A program made the translations under genes and the position numbers. The notes under the pieces are model-generated. The model was not told the DNA's origin and ran no database searches. It saw only the letters and a program-made list of their open reading frames with translations. From NCBI GenBank assembly GCA_029063895.1, contig JAIDNJ010000050.1:1-38460 (forward strand): DNA of 38,460 nt, read 5' to 3'. The stretch is from Muribaculaceae bacterium. Its GTDB lineage: Bacteria; Bacteroidota; Bacteroidia; Bacteroidales; Muribaculaceae. Shown here piece by piece: positions 8,432 to 16,570 of the stretch; the stretch's first letter is position 1; each line of letters opens with the position of its first letter.

Positions 8432-10309
8432 TTATTCAAACTCAATCATTACCTGATCAGTGTTGACAACATCGTCAGGAGCGACAAAGATACGTTTTAC
8501 AACGCCTTCGATATTTGAGTTAACATCGTTTTCCATCTTCATTGCTTCGTAAACGAGAAGAAGCTGACCTTTCTTGACAGCGTCGCCGGGTTTAACGTTA
8601 ACCGAGATGATGCGGCCACCCATCATTGCTTTCTGAGTAGGACCGGTGATAGGAGCGTCAGCGGCAGCTTTTTCCTCAACTTTGACTTCGGCCGCAGGTG
8701 CTTCGGTTGCTTTCTTGGCATCAAATTCTTCTTTACGACGGTTGCGGAGGAACTTAACAGCAACAGTGGGAAGGAGTTCGAGAAGGAGTTCTTCCTCTCG
8801 GTTAGATGCGAGTTTTACGCCGCCAAATTCGGGAACTTCAGGATTTTCGGGACGTTTATATTTTGAAGTATCATAGGGACGTTCAGTAGCGTCACCTGTA
8901 ATTTGACGACGGAATTCGGGGTCAACCGGAGCCGGAGTCTTACCATATTCACCCTTGACGAGCGAAATAAACTGGTTTGAAGTATTTGAATAGTCGGGAT
9001 TACCTTTCTTGCGGTCGATAGCAAGGTTAACGGCCTGAGCGCCGACAATCTGGCTGGTAGGAGTAACAAGAGGTACCAGACCGGCATCACGACGAACCTT
9101 GGGAATCAGGCGCATAGCGTCATCGAGGAGTTCGCTTGCGTTGAGAGCTTTGAGCTGAGCGACCATGTTCGAATACATACCGCCGGGAACCTCGGCCTCT
9201 TTAACAAGAAGGTTGGGTTTGGGGAAACCGAAGTAGTCTTCGATAGCGTGGCATGCGTCGAGAAGAGCTTCCTCATCGAGATTTTTGGCAGCAGCAATTG
9301 CGGTGTCAAAGAGCGCATCAACTTCGGCGGGAAGTTTGTCGGTGAGGGGATCGAAATGTTTGGGGAATTTATCTTTGTTAAGGTCAAAGTCAGCGAGGTC
9401 ACGACGAGTGTTCTCAAGCTCGGCGCGTATTTTACCGACAGCCTCCATGTTACATTCGACTTCGATACCGAGTTTCTGGCAGAAGATATAAATGAGTTCG
9501 ATTGCAGGAGCAGCCGAACCGCCGCCAAACCACCAGATGTTGGTATCGAGAATGTCAACACCGTTAAGGATAGCCATGAGAGCCGAAGCAAGACCATAGC
9601 CGGGAGTACAGTGGGTGTGGAAGTCAACGGGAACTTTAACCGTTGATTTGAGCTTACCTATGATTGAAGCGGCACGGAGGGGGTTAACAAGGCCCGCCAT
9701 GTCTTTGAGAGTGATGATTTTGGCACCGAGACGTTCCATTTCAACAGCCTTGTTGACAAAATATTCATCAGTGAAAATCTTTTTGGGTTCTTCGGGCTTT
9801 TTACCGAAAAGGCGTGCAAAAAATCCGGGTTTTACAGCAGGAGCATCGTCTTTAGGGTCAACGGTATAGCAGACAGCACCGTCGGCGATACCGCCGAGAC
9901 GGTTAATCATCTTGATTGACTCCTTGACATTGTCAATATCGTTAAGAGCGTCAAAAATACGCATTACATTCAGTCCGTTGTCAATAGCCTCCTTGTAAAA
10001 TCCTTCGAGCACATAGTCGGGATAAGGCACATAGCCAAAGAGGTTACGTCCGCGTGAAAGAGCCGAAAGAAGCGATTTGCCTTTCATAGCCTTTGAAATG
10101 GTACGGAGACGATTCCATGGTGATTCATCAAGGTAGCGCATAACAGAGTCGGGCACTGCACCGCCCCATACTTCCATGATGTAAAATCCTGCATTCTCAT
10201 ACAACGGGAGCAGACGATCGATATTAGCCTGCTTCATACGAGTTGCAAAAAGCGACTGCTGTCCGTCGCGAAGTGTCAGGTCTCTAATTTGCAATTTTCT
10301 GGTTGCCAT
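8432..10309 (-). CDS. oadA: Biotin-dependent carboxyltransferase (pyruvate carboxylase subunit B / oxaloacetate decarboxylase alpha type)
   Basis: A 625-residue two-domain enzyme that moves a carboxyl group between biotin and pyruvate/oxaloacetate. Residues ~8-300 are the HMGL-like carboxyltransferase barrel: RDLTLRDGQQS at 8-18, ITLKDMAG near 202 (the metal-site Lys) and DFHTHCTPGYG near 228 (metal-binding His pair). The conserved C-terminal carboxylase region follows, then a Lys/Ala-rich linker (~525-550) and a biotinyl domain with Lys591 in YEAMKMEND. An Ala/Pro/Lys insert (PGFFARLFGKKPEEPKK, near 155-175) interrupts the barrel; related proteins also vary here. No beta/gamma decarboxylase pump genes or biotin carboxylase lie beside it, so membrane sodium pump versus soluble pyruvate carboxylase cannot be decided here. 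The symbol is the family name only. Confidence 0.88.
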   Translation of the reverse strand: MATRKLQIRDLTLRDGQQSLFATRMKQANIDRLLPLYENAGFYIMEVWGGAVPDSVMRYLDESPWNRLRTISKAMKGKSLLSALSRGRNLFGYVPYPDYVLEGFYKEAIDNGLNVMRIFDALNDIDNVKESIKMINRLGGIADGAVCYTVDPKDDAPAVKPGFFARLFGKKPEEPKKIFTDEYFVNKAVEMERLGAKIITLKDMAGLVNPLRAASIIGKLKSTVKVPVDFHTHCTPGYGLASALMAILNGVDILDTNIWWFGGGSAAPAIELIYIFCQKLGIEVECNMEAVGKIRAELENTRRDLADFDLNKDKFPKHFDPLTDKLPAEVDALFDTAIAAAKNLDEEALLDACHAIEDYFGFPKPNLLVKEAEVPGGMYSNMVAQLKALNASELLDDAMRLIPKVRRDAGLVPLVTPTSQIVGAQAVNLAIDRKKGNPDYSNTSNQFISLVKGEYGKTPAPVDPEFRRQITGDATERPYDTSKYKRPENPEVPEFGGVKLASNREEELLLELLPTVAVKFLRNRRKEEFDAKKATEAPAAEVKVEEKAAADAPITGPTQKAMMGGRIISVNVKPGDAVKKGQLLLVYEAMKMENDVNSNIEGVVKRIFVAPDDVVNTDQVMIEFE

Positions 10310-10380
10310 TTTTTGTCGGTTTATTTGCTCCGCTTCACGTTTCGAGTCACGGAGTCGGGTTTATAGGTAGGTTAACACCG

Positions 10381-10388
10381 CAAAAATA
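10381..10388 (-). promoter_or_regulatory. -7 box upstream of the carboxyltransferase gene
   Basis: The minus strand reads TATTTTTG, matching TAnnTTTG. The predicted transcript start near 10374 gives a ~65-base leader. The -33 region is poor. Confidence 0.45.
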
Positions 10389-10697
10389 ATACATATTTTT
10401 CACATTAAAGAAATTTTTCATTATTTTTTTTGCTTAATAATGATTTTTCTATTCATTTTGGGTTACCAACCGGTAATAGCGCTCCAACAAACAAATTTAC
10501 AAGCAGTTGTAACGACTTATAATTTGTAGTCCCGGGCCTATTTAGATTGTCCATATAAAGGCTGGCTCTTTATCCTCGTTATCGGGGTCAATATCAATTT
10601 TGACACATATATAATATATGGTACATGACGGCAACTGTTAAAAAGGCATCGTTCAGAGTGTTTTTTATCACCTAATTGCAAAAAAAGAAGAAAAAAT
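10389..10697. other. Intergenic stretch between divergent genes
   Basis: AT-rich and without a gene. The only structure seen is a weak inverted repeat (GTCAA/TTGAC) around 10588-10605, which resembles the core of the terminator group but lacks strong outer arms. No tRNA or riboswitch recognised. Confidence 0.45.
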
Positions 10698-10698
10698 G

Positions 10699-10729
10699 TT
10701 GGTCAGTATTTTTTTTTGTATTACCTTTG
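10699..10729 (+). promoter_or_regulatory. Bacteroidetes-type promoter of the small acidic lipoprotein gene
   Basis: A TTGG (-33 type) at 10699-10702 and TACCTTTG (10722-10729, perfect TAnnTTTG) are separated by the usual ~20 bases. The transcript would start near 10736, about 45 bases before the ATG at 10782. This rules out starting the gene at the ATG at 10716, which lies inside the promoter. Confidence 0.7.
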
Positions 10730-10781
10730 CGCTGTTTTTGAAGCTCAAATTATTGTTTTATTATTTAATTATTACACGAAA

Positions 10782-10988
10782 ATGAAAAAGTTAGTTTTAT
10801 CTATCGCTGTAATCGCAGGTATGTCTCTTTTCGCTTGCGGTTCTTCTGAGAAACAGGCTGAAGCCACTGTAGAAGAAGCAGCTCCCGTTGAAGAAGTTGT
10901 AGAAGAAGCAGCTGTTGCTGTTGATTCTGTAGCTGCTGACACTGTAGCAGTTGTAGCTGAAGAAGCTGCTGCTGCCGTTGCTGAATAA
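10782..10988 (+). CDS. Tiny acidic Ala/Val/Glu-rich lipoprotein
   Basis: A 68-residue predicted lipoprotein: MKKLVLSIAVIAGMSLFAC with Cys19 as the lipid-attachment residue. The mature part of about 50 residues is almost entirely Ala, Val, Glu, Asp and Ser, in repeated EEAAPVEEVVEEAA-like steps, with almost no positive charge. It is probably a small, flexible or helical, acidic envelope protein; its function is not recognisable. Its own promoter and terminator make it a single-gene transcript. Small abundant lipoproteins of this kind occur in Bacteroidales, but I cannot name a family. The start is fixed by the signal peptide and the promoter position. Confidence 0.8.
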   Translation: MKKLVLSIAVIAGMSLFACGSSEKQAEATVEEAAPVEEVVEEAAVAVDSVAADTVAVVAEEAAAAVAE

Positions 10989-11026
10989 TTCAGGCATCAA
11001 CCAACTAAACAGCACGCATAAAAAGG

Positions 11027-11054
11027 CCGTCCGTCAATAACGGATGGTTTTTTT
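11027..11054 (+). terminator. Terminator after the small lipoprotein gene
   Basis: An 8-bp stem (CCGTCCGT at 11027-11034 with ACGGATGG at 11040-11047, one G-U pair) is followed by seven T residues (11048-11054). Confidence 0.8.
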
Positions 11055-11088
11055 ATTCTCTTTTATTTATCAATCATCACATTTCCCA

Positions 11089-12090
11089 ATGAAATTACGC
11101 ACAATTTTATCAGGCCTGCTTCTTTTATCACTGTCAGTTGTCAACGCAACCGAGCCCGTTAACCTCATCCCTTCAGTACACGGGGTTGTCCGTGCACGAT
11201 ATGAAATCGAAACCGACGGGGGACTCAACCGTTTTCAAGTGAGAAATGCACGTGTCAATGTAGCTGGTAAAATCGCACCCGTCATCAGCTATTTTGTTCA
11301 GATCGACGCCTGTGACCGTGGTAAAATCACATTTCTTGACGCATGGGGGCGTTTTGACGTTTCCAAGGCTCTATACATTCAGGGCGGACAGTTCCGTCAG
11401 CCATTTGGAGTCGACAATTTCCGTCTTCCCGGCGGTTACTACTTTGCCAACCGTTCTTTTCTCGGAAAGATTATAAACAACTACCGGGGTGTCGGTGCCA
11501 AAGCCGGATGGGCTCCCGTAAACATCCCGCTTGACATTCAGGCAGGTTTCTTTAACCAATCGGCCATCGGCGACCACAACGTCTGGAACAAAAGCGTTGC
11601 TTTTGCAAGCAAAGTGACATGGAAACCGGGCAACATGATGTTGTCGACCGGTTATCAATCAATGAAGCGCACCTCCCATATGAGCTATTACGATGCAACA
11701 GTAGGCTGGGGCACCGACGGATGGTATGCTGAGGCCGAATACATGGGCGTAGCCTACAGCCACGATGCCGCTCCGACCTGTCACACATGGGTTACATTTG
11801 TGACCAAGTCTTTCCCGGTCAAAGCCGGCATCTTTAACAAGGCATCGGTGATGGCCCGCTATGACGGCATGACCAACTACAGCAACGGAGCTGTCGGTGA
11901 TGACGGGCTCCTGTCCGTGACCGAGCCCCGTCGCCAACGCGCCACTATCGGCGGACAGCTTTCATATGTATACAAAAGTGTGCACGCCGACCTTCGTCTC
12001 AATTATGAGAAATTTTGGTATCCATCAGCTGTTCAACCAATGATTGGCGACCGCGATAAAATTGTCGCCGAGATGGTCATCAAATTCTGA
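11089..12090 (+). CDS. Outer-membrane porin, phosphate-selective porin O/P-like
   Basis: A 333-residue beta-barrel outer-membrane protein. The ATG at 11089 starts a clean signal peptide (MKLRTILSGLLLLSLSVVNA); the ATG at 11044 would lie inside the preceding terminator. The mature chain starts with PSVHGVVRARYEIET and FQVRNARVNVAGKI. The features shared with porin O/P proteins are FVQIDACDRGKITFLDAWGRFD, QGGQFRQPFGVDN and YRGVGAKAGW. Alternating aromatic strands continue to a C-terminal Phe (EMVIKF), the usual barrel end signal for BAM insertion. Substrate is not predictable from sequence; phosphate is only the family label. Its start follows the previous terminator by 34 bases with no clear promoter between, so partial read-through from the lipoprotein gene is possible. 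Confidence 0.85.
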   Translation: MKLRTILSGLLLLSLSVVNATEPVNLIPSVHGVVRARYEIETDGGLNRFQVRNARVNVAGKIAPVISYFVQIDACDRGKITFLDAWGRFDVSKALYIQGGQFRQPFGVDNFRLPGGYYFANRSFLGKIINNYRGVGAKAGWAPVNIPLDIQAGFFNQSAIGDHNVWNKSVAFASKVTWKPGNMMLSTGYQSMKRTSHMSYYDATVGWGTDGWYAEAEYMGVAYSHDAAPTCHTWVTFVTKSFPVKAGIFNKASVMARYDGMTNYSNGAVGDDGLLSVTEPRRQRATIGGQLSYVYKSVHADLRLNYEKFWYPSAVQPMIGDRDKIVAEMVIKF

Positions 12091-12130
12091 CATACGCTAA
12101 ACGTAAATAGTTAAATTTAAAGTTATAGAA

Positions 12131-12202
12131 AAGACGTGCCTTGTGCATGAATGAAATGTAAACACTTGTTATTCAACCACTACGTGCCAAAATCCCTACA
12201 AA
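12131..12202. repeat. REP/MITE-like repeat (GACGTGCC ... CCCTAC)
   Basis: Left end GACGTGCCTTGTGCATG and right end CTACGTGCCAAAATCCCTAC are near-inverted versions of each other. It aligns with 8294-8365. It lies ~40 bases before the 224-bp structured element. Confidence 0.55.
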
Positions 12203-12239
12203 ATTAATTGATTAGGGGGATTTAAGGGATTTGAAAAGT

Positions 12240-12463
12240 ATCGTCGGAGACGATAAACAGGTTTAAACCCCATCATGTAGCCCGATAGGGCGTATTGATG
12301 GGGCCGTCTGAGCCTAACCAGGCCTACATCCTCAAGGAGGATGAACCGTGCAAGGGTATTGTTCATCGTCTTCGACGATGGGGTTGAAGGTGAGTCGAAG
12401 AACCCCACCAAGTCGCTGACGCTCCATGGTGGGGTTTAAGGTTGTTATTGGTCTCCGACCAAT
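12240..12463. repeat. 224-bp structured repeat element, copy A
   Basis: Element of stacked hairpins with imperfect terminal inverted repeats. Left end: ATCGTC-GGA-GACGAT, then AAACAGGTTTAAACCCC. Right end: GGGGTTTAAGGTTGTT, then ATTGGTC-TCC-GACCAAT. Inner stems are CCCCATCA/TGATGGGG (around GCCC-GATA-GGGC), CATCCTC-AAG-GAGGATG (12327-12343), CATCGTC-TTC-GACGATG (12364-12380) and CCCCACCA/TGGTGGGG. A second full copy is at 23958-24180 and a truncated inverted copy at 14630-14734. A short open frame on the minus strand here is probably not a gene. Confidence 0.8.
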
Positions 12464-12524
12464 TTTCGCATAATCATGTCCCGACAAATTGGGGGTGACT
12501 TTCTCTATCACTTTTGACTGTCAA

Positions 12525-12695
12525 TCAGTCGTCAACTTTTGAAAAATCTTCTTTTCCAACACCACAAAGAGGACAAACCCAATCGGCAGGGAGATCTTCA
12601 AACGCGGTTCCGGGAGCAATACCGTTATCGGGATCACCTACTTCGGGGTCATAAACCCACTGACAAACGTCACATACATATTTATCCATATTCAT
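12525..12695 (-). CDS. Rubredoxin
   Basis: A 56-residue rubredoxin, a one-iron electron carrier bound by four Cys. The translation starts [20 protein letters not shown], with the iron ligands in CDVC (Cys8, Cys11) and CPLC (Cys41, Cys44). The standard rubredoxin core of [10 protein letters not shown] and [17 protein letters not shown] lies between and around them. The second Met (12689) gives the canonical 54-residue length and may be the true start. In strict anaerobes rubredoxin passes electrons to rubrerythrin, rubredoxin oxidoreductases and related oxygen- or peroxide-detoxifying enzymes; no such partner gene is nearby. It is divergent from the AAA+ gene and lies between copies A and B of the structured repeat. 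Confidence 0.95.
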   Translation of the reverse strand: MNMDKYVCDVCQWVYDPEVGDPDNGIAPGTAFEDLPADWVCPLCGVGKEDFSKVDD

Positions 12696-12837
12696 TATCT
12701 TTTAAATTATTAATACATTTAATCATTTAATCTATCGGGAATTATAACCTCCCTTTTCCTGTCAAACATTTATTTTAGTCACATTGTTCAACACGTCATC
12801 AACTTTTTATTTTCACTTTTTTTCAACACACATCCAA

Positions 12838-12875
12838 GCTGTATCGCCAAATGATACAGCTCGCAGCTATCTTTG
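12838..12875 (+). promoter_or_regulatory. Promoter of the AAA+ gene with an 8-bp palindromic operator-like site
   Basis: A perfect -7 box, TATCTTTG, is at 12868-12875, 27 bases before the ATG at 12903. Where the -33 box should be (about 12845) there is instead a perfect inverted repeat: GCTGTATC (12838-12845), 7 bases, then GATACAGC (12853-12860). This looks like a dimeric regulator site covering the -33 region. Confidence 0.6.
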
Positions 12876-12902
12876 CATCGTAAACACTAAATCAGAAGTA
12901 AC

Positions 12903-14600
12903 ATGAGGGAATTAAACATCAGAAAGTCAGACGAAAAGACAAACACCATGCAAAAAGAGATTGCAATAACGGCCAAGCCCCGAAACATCCTCGAATCTTT
13001 TGAACACATAGTTGAGCTCGCCGAGGATTCCAACCTCAACAACGACTTCTTTGAAAAAGCCGACCGGCAAATCAAGTATGCCGCGCGCAAACTTAAACTC
13101 TCACCCATGCAGACGGTCCTGCTCTCGCTCTTTGTCGACCGAAGCGAAGACCAACGCATCATGATCTCGGAACTTGCCCGATATACCGGCTGCCGAACAA
13201 CCCGCATCCTACGACTCTCCGACGATATCGATGTCCTTGAAAAGCTCCGCTACGTCAGGGCATCACGCGGAGGAAATTCCCTTCACTATCGTGTCCCGGC
13301 ACCGGTGCTCAAAGCTCTCCGCCAAAATCAACCATACGTCCACACCGAAGAACCTGTCGTCGACACGCAGTCATTCTTTGACCGTTTCAAACGGTTGATA
13401 CAGGAGAAAAAGAACGACGAACTCTCCCACGACGCACTCTCGACCCGTGTCAAAGAGCTGCTCTGCGACATCAAGGATACTGTTTTTGCCACGGCCCTGC
13501 GACGCTGCGATTTTAACGACGAAGACAACCTCCTGTTTGTCTTCATGGCCCACCTCTTTGTCGAGAACAACGACGATAACATCCAGTTTTGTGACATCGA
13601 GGACATCTTTGACGACGAGGAGATACCCGGTTATATAAAAAGAATGTTGAGATCTCACGAATCACAACTTTTCTATAAAAAACTCATCGAGAACGTCAAC
13701 GAGGACGGCATGGCCCGCTCGGACGCCTTCAAGCTTACCGAGGAGACCAAAGAGACAATGCTCTCGGAGCTGAATATCTCTCAGATTGGAAAATCGGAAA
13801 AGGGTCTGATAAAACATGACACCCTCACTGAAAAGAAACTGATTTACAATCGTGCCGAGGCCGAGCAGATTGACGAACTCTCATCAATCCTCTCGGAGGA
13901 ACGCTTCAACCGCGTTCAATCGCGTCTCCGTGAAGCCGGAATGAGACCGGGATTCTGCTGCATATTCTATGGCGCACCCGGCACCGGCAAAACCGAAACC
14001 GTCTACCAGATTGCCCGTCAGACCGGACGTGACATCATGCGTGTCGATGTTGACCGCATCAAAAGCTGTTGGGTTGGCGAAAGCGAAAAGAATATCAAAG
14101 CTCTTTTCACCCGCTATCGCAACATGTGTCGCAACTCGGCCAAAGCACCGATTTTACTTTTCAATGAAGCCGACGCCGTGCTCGGTGTCCGGCTCGAAGG
14201 CGCCTCAAGCGCTGTCGACAAGATGGAAAACTCGATTCAGAACATAATCCTGCAGGAAATGGAAACTCTCGAGGGCATAATGATTGCGACTACCAACCTT
14301 ACCGGTAATCTCGACAAAGCCTTTGAACGACGTTTCCTTTACAAAATCAAGTTTGACAAGCCTACCGTAAAAGCACGTGCCGCCATCTGGCAGACTCTGC
14401 TCAAAGGGCTTACACTCGACCAGGCCGACTCGCTTGCCAATCAATTTGACCTGTCGGGAGGTGAAATCGAAAATATAGCCCGAAAACACACCGTCAATGC
14501 CATTTTGTCGGGCGACAGTTCTATCGACATTCAGGCGATTGCCAAAACCTGCCGAAACGAACGTTTGAACGGAACCGACCGCACTCGCATAGGATTCTGA
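12903..14600 (+). CDS. AAA+ ATPase with N-terminal winged-helix-like region
   Basis: A 565-residue cytoplasmic ATPase of unknown target. Residues ~65-145 look like a winged-helix DNA-binding or interaction module (MQTVLLSLFVDRSEDQR then ISELARYTGCRTTRILRLSD). An acidic helical middle follows, and the AAA+ domain is at ~320-540. Walker A is GAPGTGKT (357-364). Walker B is ILLFNEADA (417-425), with Asn421 in place of the usual Asp before Glu422. Sensor 1 is IMIATTNLTGNL and the likely arginine-finger region is FERRF. The NEAD variant is, as I recall, seen in other Bacteroidetes AAA+ proteins of this type, so it need not mean loss of activity. The start at 12903 fits the promoter; a Met at 12948 is an alternative. 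It is a single-gene transcript, divergent from rubredoxin. Confidence 0.87.
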   Translation: MRELNIRKSDEKTNTMQKEIAITAKPRNILESFEHIVELAEDSNLNNDFFEKADRQIKYAARKLKLSPMQTVLLSLFVDRSEDQRIMISELARYTGCRTTRILRLSDDIDVLEKLRYVRASRGGNSLHYRVPAPVLKALRQNQPYVHTEEPVVDTQSFFDRFKRLIQEKKNDELSHDALSTRVKELLCDIKDTVFATALRRCDFNDEDNLLFVFMAHLFVENNDDNIQFCDIEDIFDDEEIPGYIKRMLRSHESQLFYKKLIENVNEDGMARSDAFKLTEETKETMLSELNISQIGKSEKGLIKHDTLTEKKLIYNRAEAEQIDELSSILSEERFNRVQSRLREAGMRPGFCCIFYGAPGTGKTETVYQIARQTGRDIMRVDVDRIKSCWVGESEKNIKALFTRYRNMCRNSAKAPILLFNEADAVLGVRLEGASSAVDKMENSIQNIILQEMETLEGIMIATTNLTGNLDKAFERRFLYKIKFDKPTVKARAAIWQTLLKGLTLDQADSLANQFDLSGGEIENIARKHTVNAILSGDSSIDIQAIAKTCRNERLNGTDRTRIGF

Positions 14601-14629
14601 TACCTACCCAATCGTCAGGTCAACAGAGG

Positions 14630-14734
14630 ATTGGTCGGAGACCAATAACAAGCTTTAACCCCGCCATGGAGCGTCAGCGACTTGGAGGGGACCTACGATG
14701 ACACTTATAAAATACATCGTCGGAGACTATAAAC
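14630..14734. repeat. Structured repeat element, truncated inverted copy B
   Basis: It starts with ATTGGTC-GGA-GACCAAT, followed by AACAAGCTTTAACCCCGCC and GGAGCGTCAGCGACTTGG. This is the reverse complement of the right end of copy A. After GGGGACCTACGATG it breaks off, and a second arm (TCGTCGGAGACTATAAAC, resembling the element's left end) follows at about 14717. About 105 of 224 bases remain. Confidence 0.7.
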
Positions 14735-14782
14735 CCACCCTGTCAAAGAAGTCAATGGATCTGATTGCGGGCGTTGCCCGAA

Positions 14783-14860
14783 TAGGACGTGATGTATCAC
14801 GCCCCTACCAAATATTGAAATTCAATTAATTAAGGTAGGACGCGATATTTCGCGTCCTAC
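14783..14860. repeat. Two REP-like palindromes
   Basis: First: AGGACGTGAT-GT-ATCACGCCCCT (14785-14806), imperfect. Second: an exact 11-bp stem with a 4-base loop, GTAGGACGCGA (14835-14845) with TCGCGTCCTAC (14850-14860). Both share the GTAGG...CCTAC ends. They lie between convergent genes, where a bidirectional terminator role is possible. The rest of 14601-14958 holds copy B and a GTGTAC/GTACAC hairpin near 14925-14950 that may end the efflux operon. Confidence 0.7.
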
Positions 14861-14958
14861 ACATCTTCAGAGATAATGAATCCAAATTATTAGTGGAGTC
14901 ATTGAACAAATATAGACGCGATAGTGTACGGCTTATTTTAGTACACCATCTTATACGC

Positions 14959-16569
14959 TTATACGGTTACTTTTTCTTGTTGTCTGTCACGCAAGACCAT
15001 ACGTCTGAACAACCGGCGTATCGTTTCCCATTTGGGAAATATCGCTGCCGGTCTTACCGGACCGTAACTGATTATTATTATCGCAAGAAAGACAACAGCT
15101 ACCAAAAGCAACCACCCATAAATCTCTTTCATCGACACCACAAGCGCCTGTAACCCGACCATCCCGGCAAGCTCGCCCATCGGTATATGGTCTATCGCAG
15201 GATTGGACGCTGTCATAACCGAACCAAGCAGCGAAAAATTCTTTGCTACCGTATGGCTCAGTAACTCCCCTATCAACGCAGGCCCGAGTGTGGCTCCCAT
15301 CACCGCTCCGGTAAAACCGTTTACAGTCAATGCCTGAGGGAATACCTGAAACGGCAACCCACTCTGTACTATCGATGTCAGGAACACAATAGAGATGATT
15401 ACCGATGCTGCCCCACGGAAAAACAGCGGAACAAACAGCATCTCTTTTTCTATGCCATAATCAATAAAGAAATAAAACCAGCCAAGATAGACGGCTGCCA
15501 GTGCAAAAGCGATGACAGTCATTGTCTTGTAGCGCCATTTGCGCAGGGCAAATGTCACATATGTAAGTCCACACCCGGCTACGATTCCGGCAAATACATA
15601 CCAGTTCAGGTCAATCATATTTGTTTCGTCAAAACCGAGAATCGACGCCGCATATGTATGCTCGAACACATGCTCGGTAGCCATCAACGTGAAAAACACA
15701 AGATAGATGCCGGTTGCCCTGATAACGTTGCGGTTAAGCAGTGCATTAAATGAGATATAGGGATGATGCAGAAAGGTAGCACGCCAAAGGTTGACTGCCA
15801 CAAAAGCGATACCGGCCACAGTGGCATATCTTATCTCGGCACTCTCCCACCAGTCATAAAAGTTGCCATACACACATACAAATGTGAAACAGAGCATGCA
15901 GCCGGCCCACAAAATGGATCCGATCCAATCAATGCCAAGCAACGGGATGAACATTGGCCCCCTCACCGGTTTCACCAATATGAGGACCATCAGCATCATC
16001 AGTCCGAGTAATGCTGTCATTATCCAGTGCATATACTCCCAGTGTCCCGCAAAGGCGGCATAGACCGTTGCCATACCGCTAAGCTGGATAACTCCGTCGA
16101 CAATCAGATAAACATAGCAGAAAAATACCGACATGTCGCGCACCGGCGTGAGCCACAACTGGATTGTAGAGTTACACGCCAGCGTAGCCTGCATCCTGAA
16201 CCAACCGGCCACAAGACAGGTTAACACCAACACCGGCACCGATGTCGTGACAGCACATATCCAGTTGGCAGCTATCAACACCGCCCCCGCCGCGAGAAGC
16301 TGCGTGCGGTTTGAAAAGCGGAATTTTATCCTGAACATCACCGCGAAATTTATCGACAGGCCTATCAGAGATGCATATCCGGCCATGAGAATATCCTCCT
16401 GCATCAATGCCGTGGTACCGACCATATCTGACGCGGCAGCCAGATAAAGTCCGCCCGAAAACTGAATAATCAGGACAAAAAAGATAAACAGCCACGGTTT
16501 GAGCCGTCGCGGTATATAATTAGGTATATCAGGGATGTCAAATGGTCCCTGAGGAGCATTCCACGCCAT
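14959..16569 (-). CDS. MFS (DHA2/EmrB-like) drug efflux transporter
   Basis: A 536-residue inner-membrane transporter with about 14 hydrophobic helices, the DHA2 (EmrB/QacA) layout. It begins with a polar ~22-residue N-terminus before the first helix (PWLFIFFVLIIQFSGGLYLA). In this family the transporter exports toxic compounds by proton antiport, passing them through a periplasmic adaptor and an outer-membrane channel. It starts 1 base after the adaptor stop and is the last gene of the three-gene operon. The canonical motif C typical of antiporters is not obvious to me, so the sub-family rests on helix count and context. Substrate is unknown. Confidence 0.85.
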   Translation of the reverse strand: MAWNAPQGPFDIPDIPNYIPRRLKPWLFIFFVLIIQFSGGLYLAAASDMVGTTALMQEDILMAGYASLIGLSINFAVMFRIKFRFSNRTQLLAAGAVLIAANWICAVTTSVPVLVLTCLVAGWFRMQATLACNSTIQLWLTPVRDMSVFFCYVYLIVDGVIQLSGMATVYAAFAGHWEYMHWIMTALLGLMMLMVLILVKPVRGPMFIPLLGIDWIGSILWAGCMLCFTFVCVYGNFYDWWESAEIRYATVAGIAFVAVNLWRATFLHHPYISFNALLNRNVIRATGIYLVFFTLMATEHVFEHTYAASILGFDETNMIDLNWYVFAGIVAGCGLTYVTFALRKWRYKTMTVIAFALAAVYLGWFYFFIDYGIEKEMLFVPLFFRGAASVIISIVFLTSIVQSGLPFQVFPQALTVNGFTGAVMGATLGPALIGELLSHTVAKNFSLLGSVMTASNPAIDHIPMGELAGMVGLQALVVSMKEIYGWLLLVAVVFLAIIIISYGPVRPAAIFPKWETIRRLFRRMVLRDRQQEKVTV

Positions 16570-16570
16570 A

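Noticed and set aside
12196-12411. Short minus-strand open frame in copy A and a similar one at 23928-24128, sharing an ALSG...VYRLRR ending from TTG starts
   Set aside because: Both lie inside the repeated element; the likeness follows from the conserved DNA, and the middle parts differ and show no protein-like conservation.
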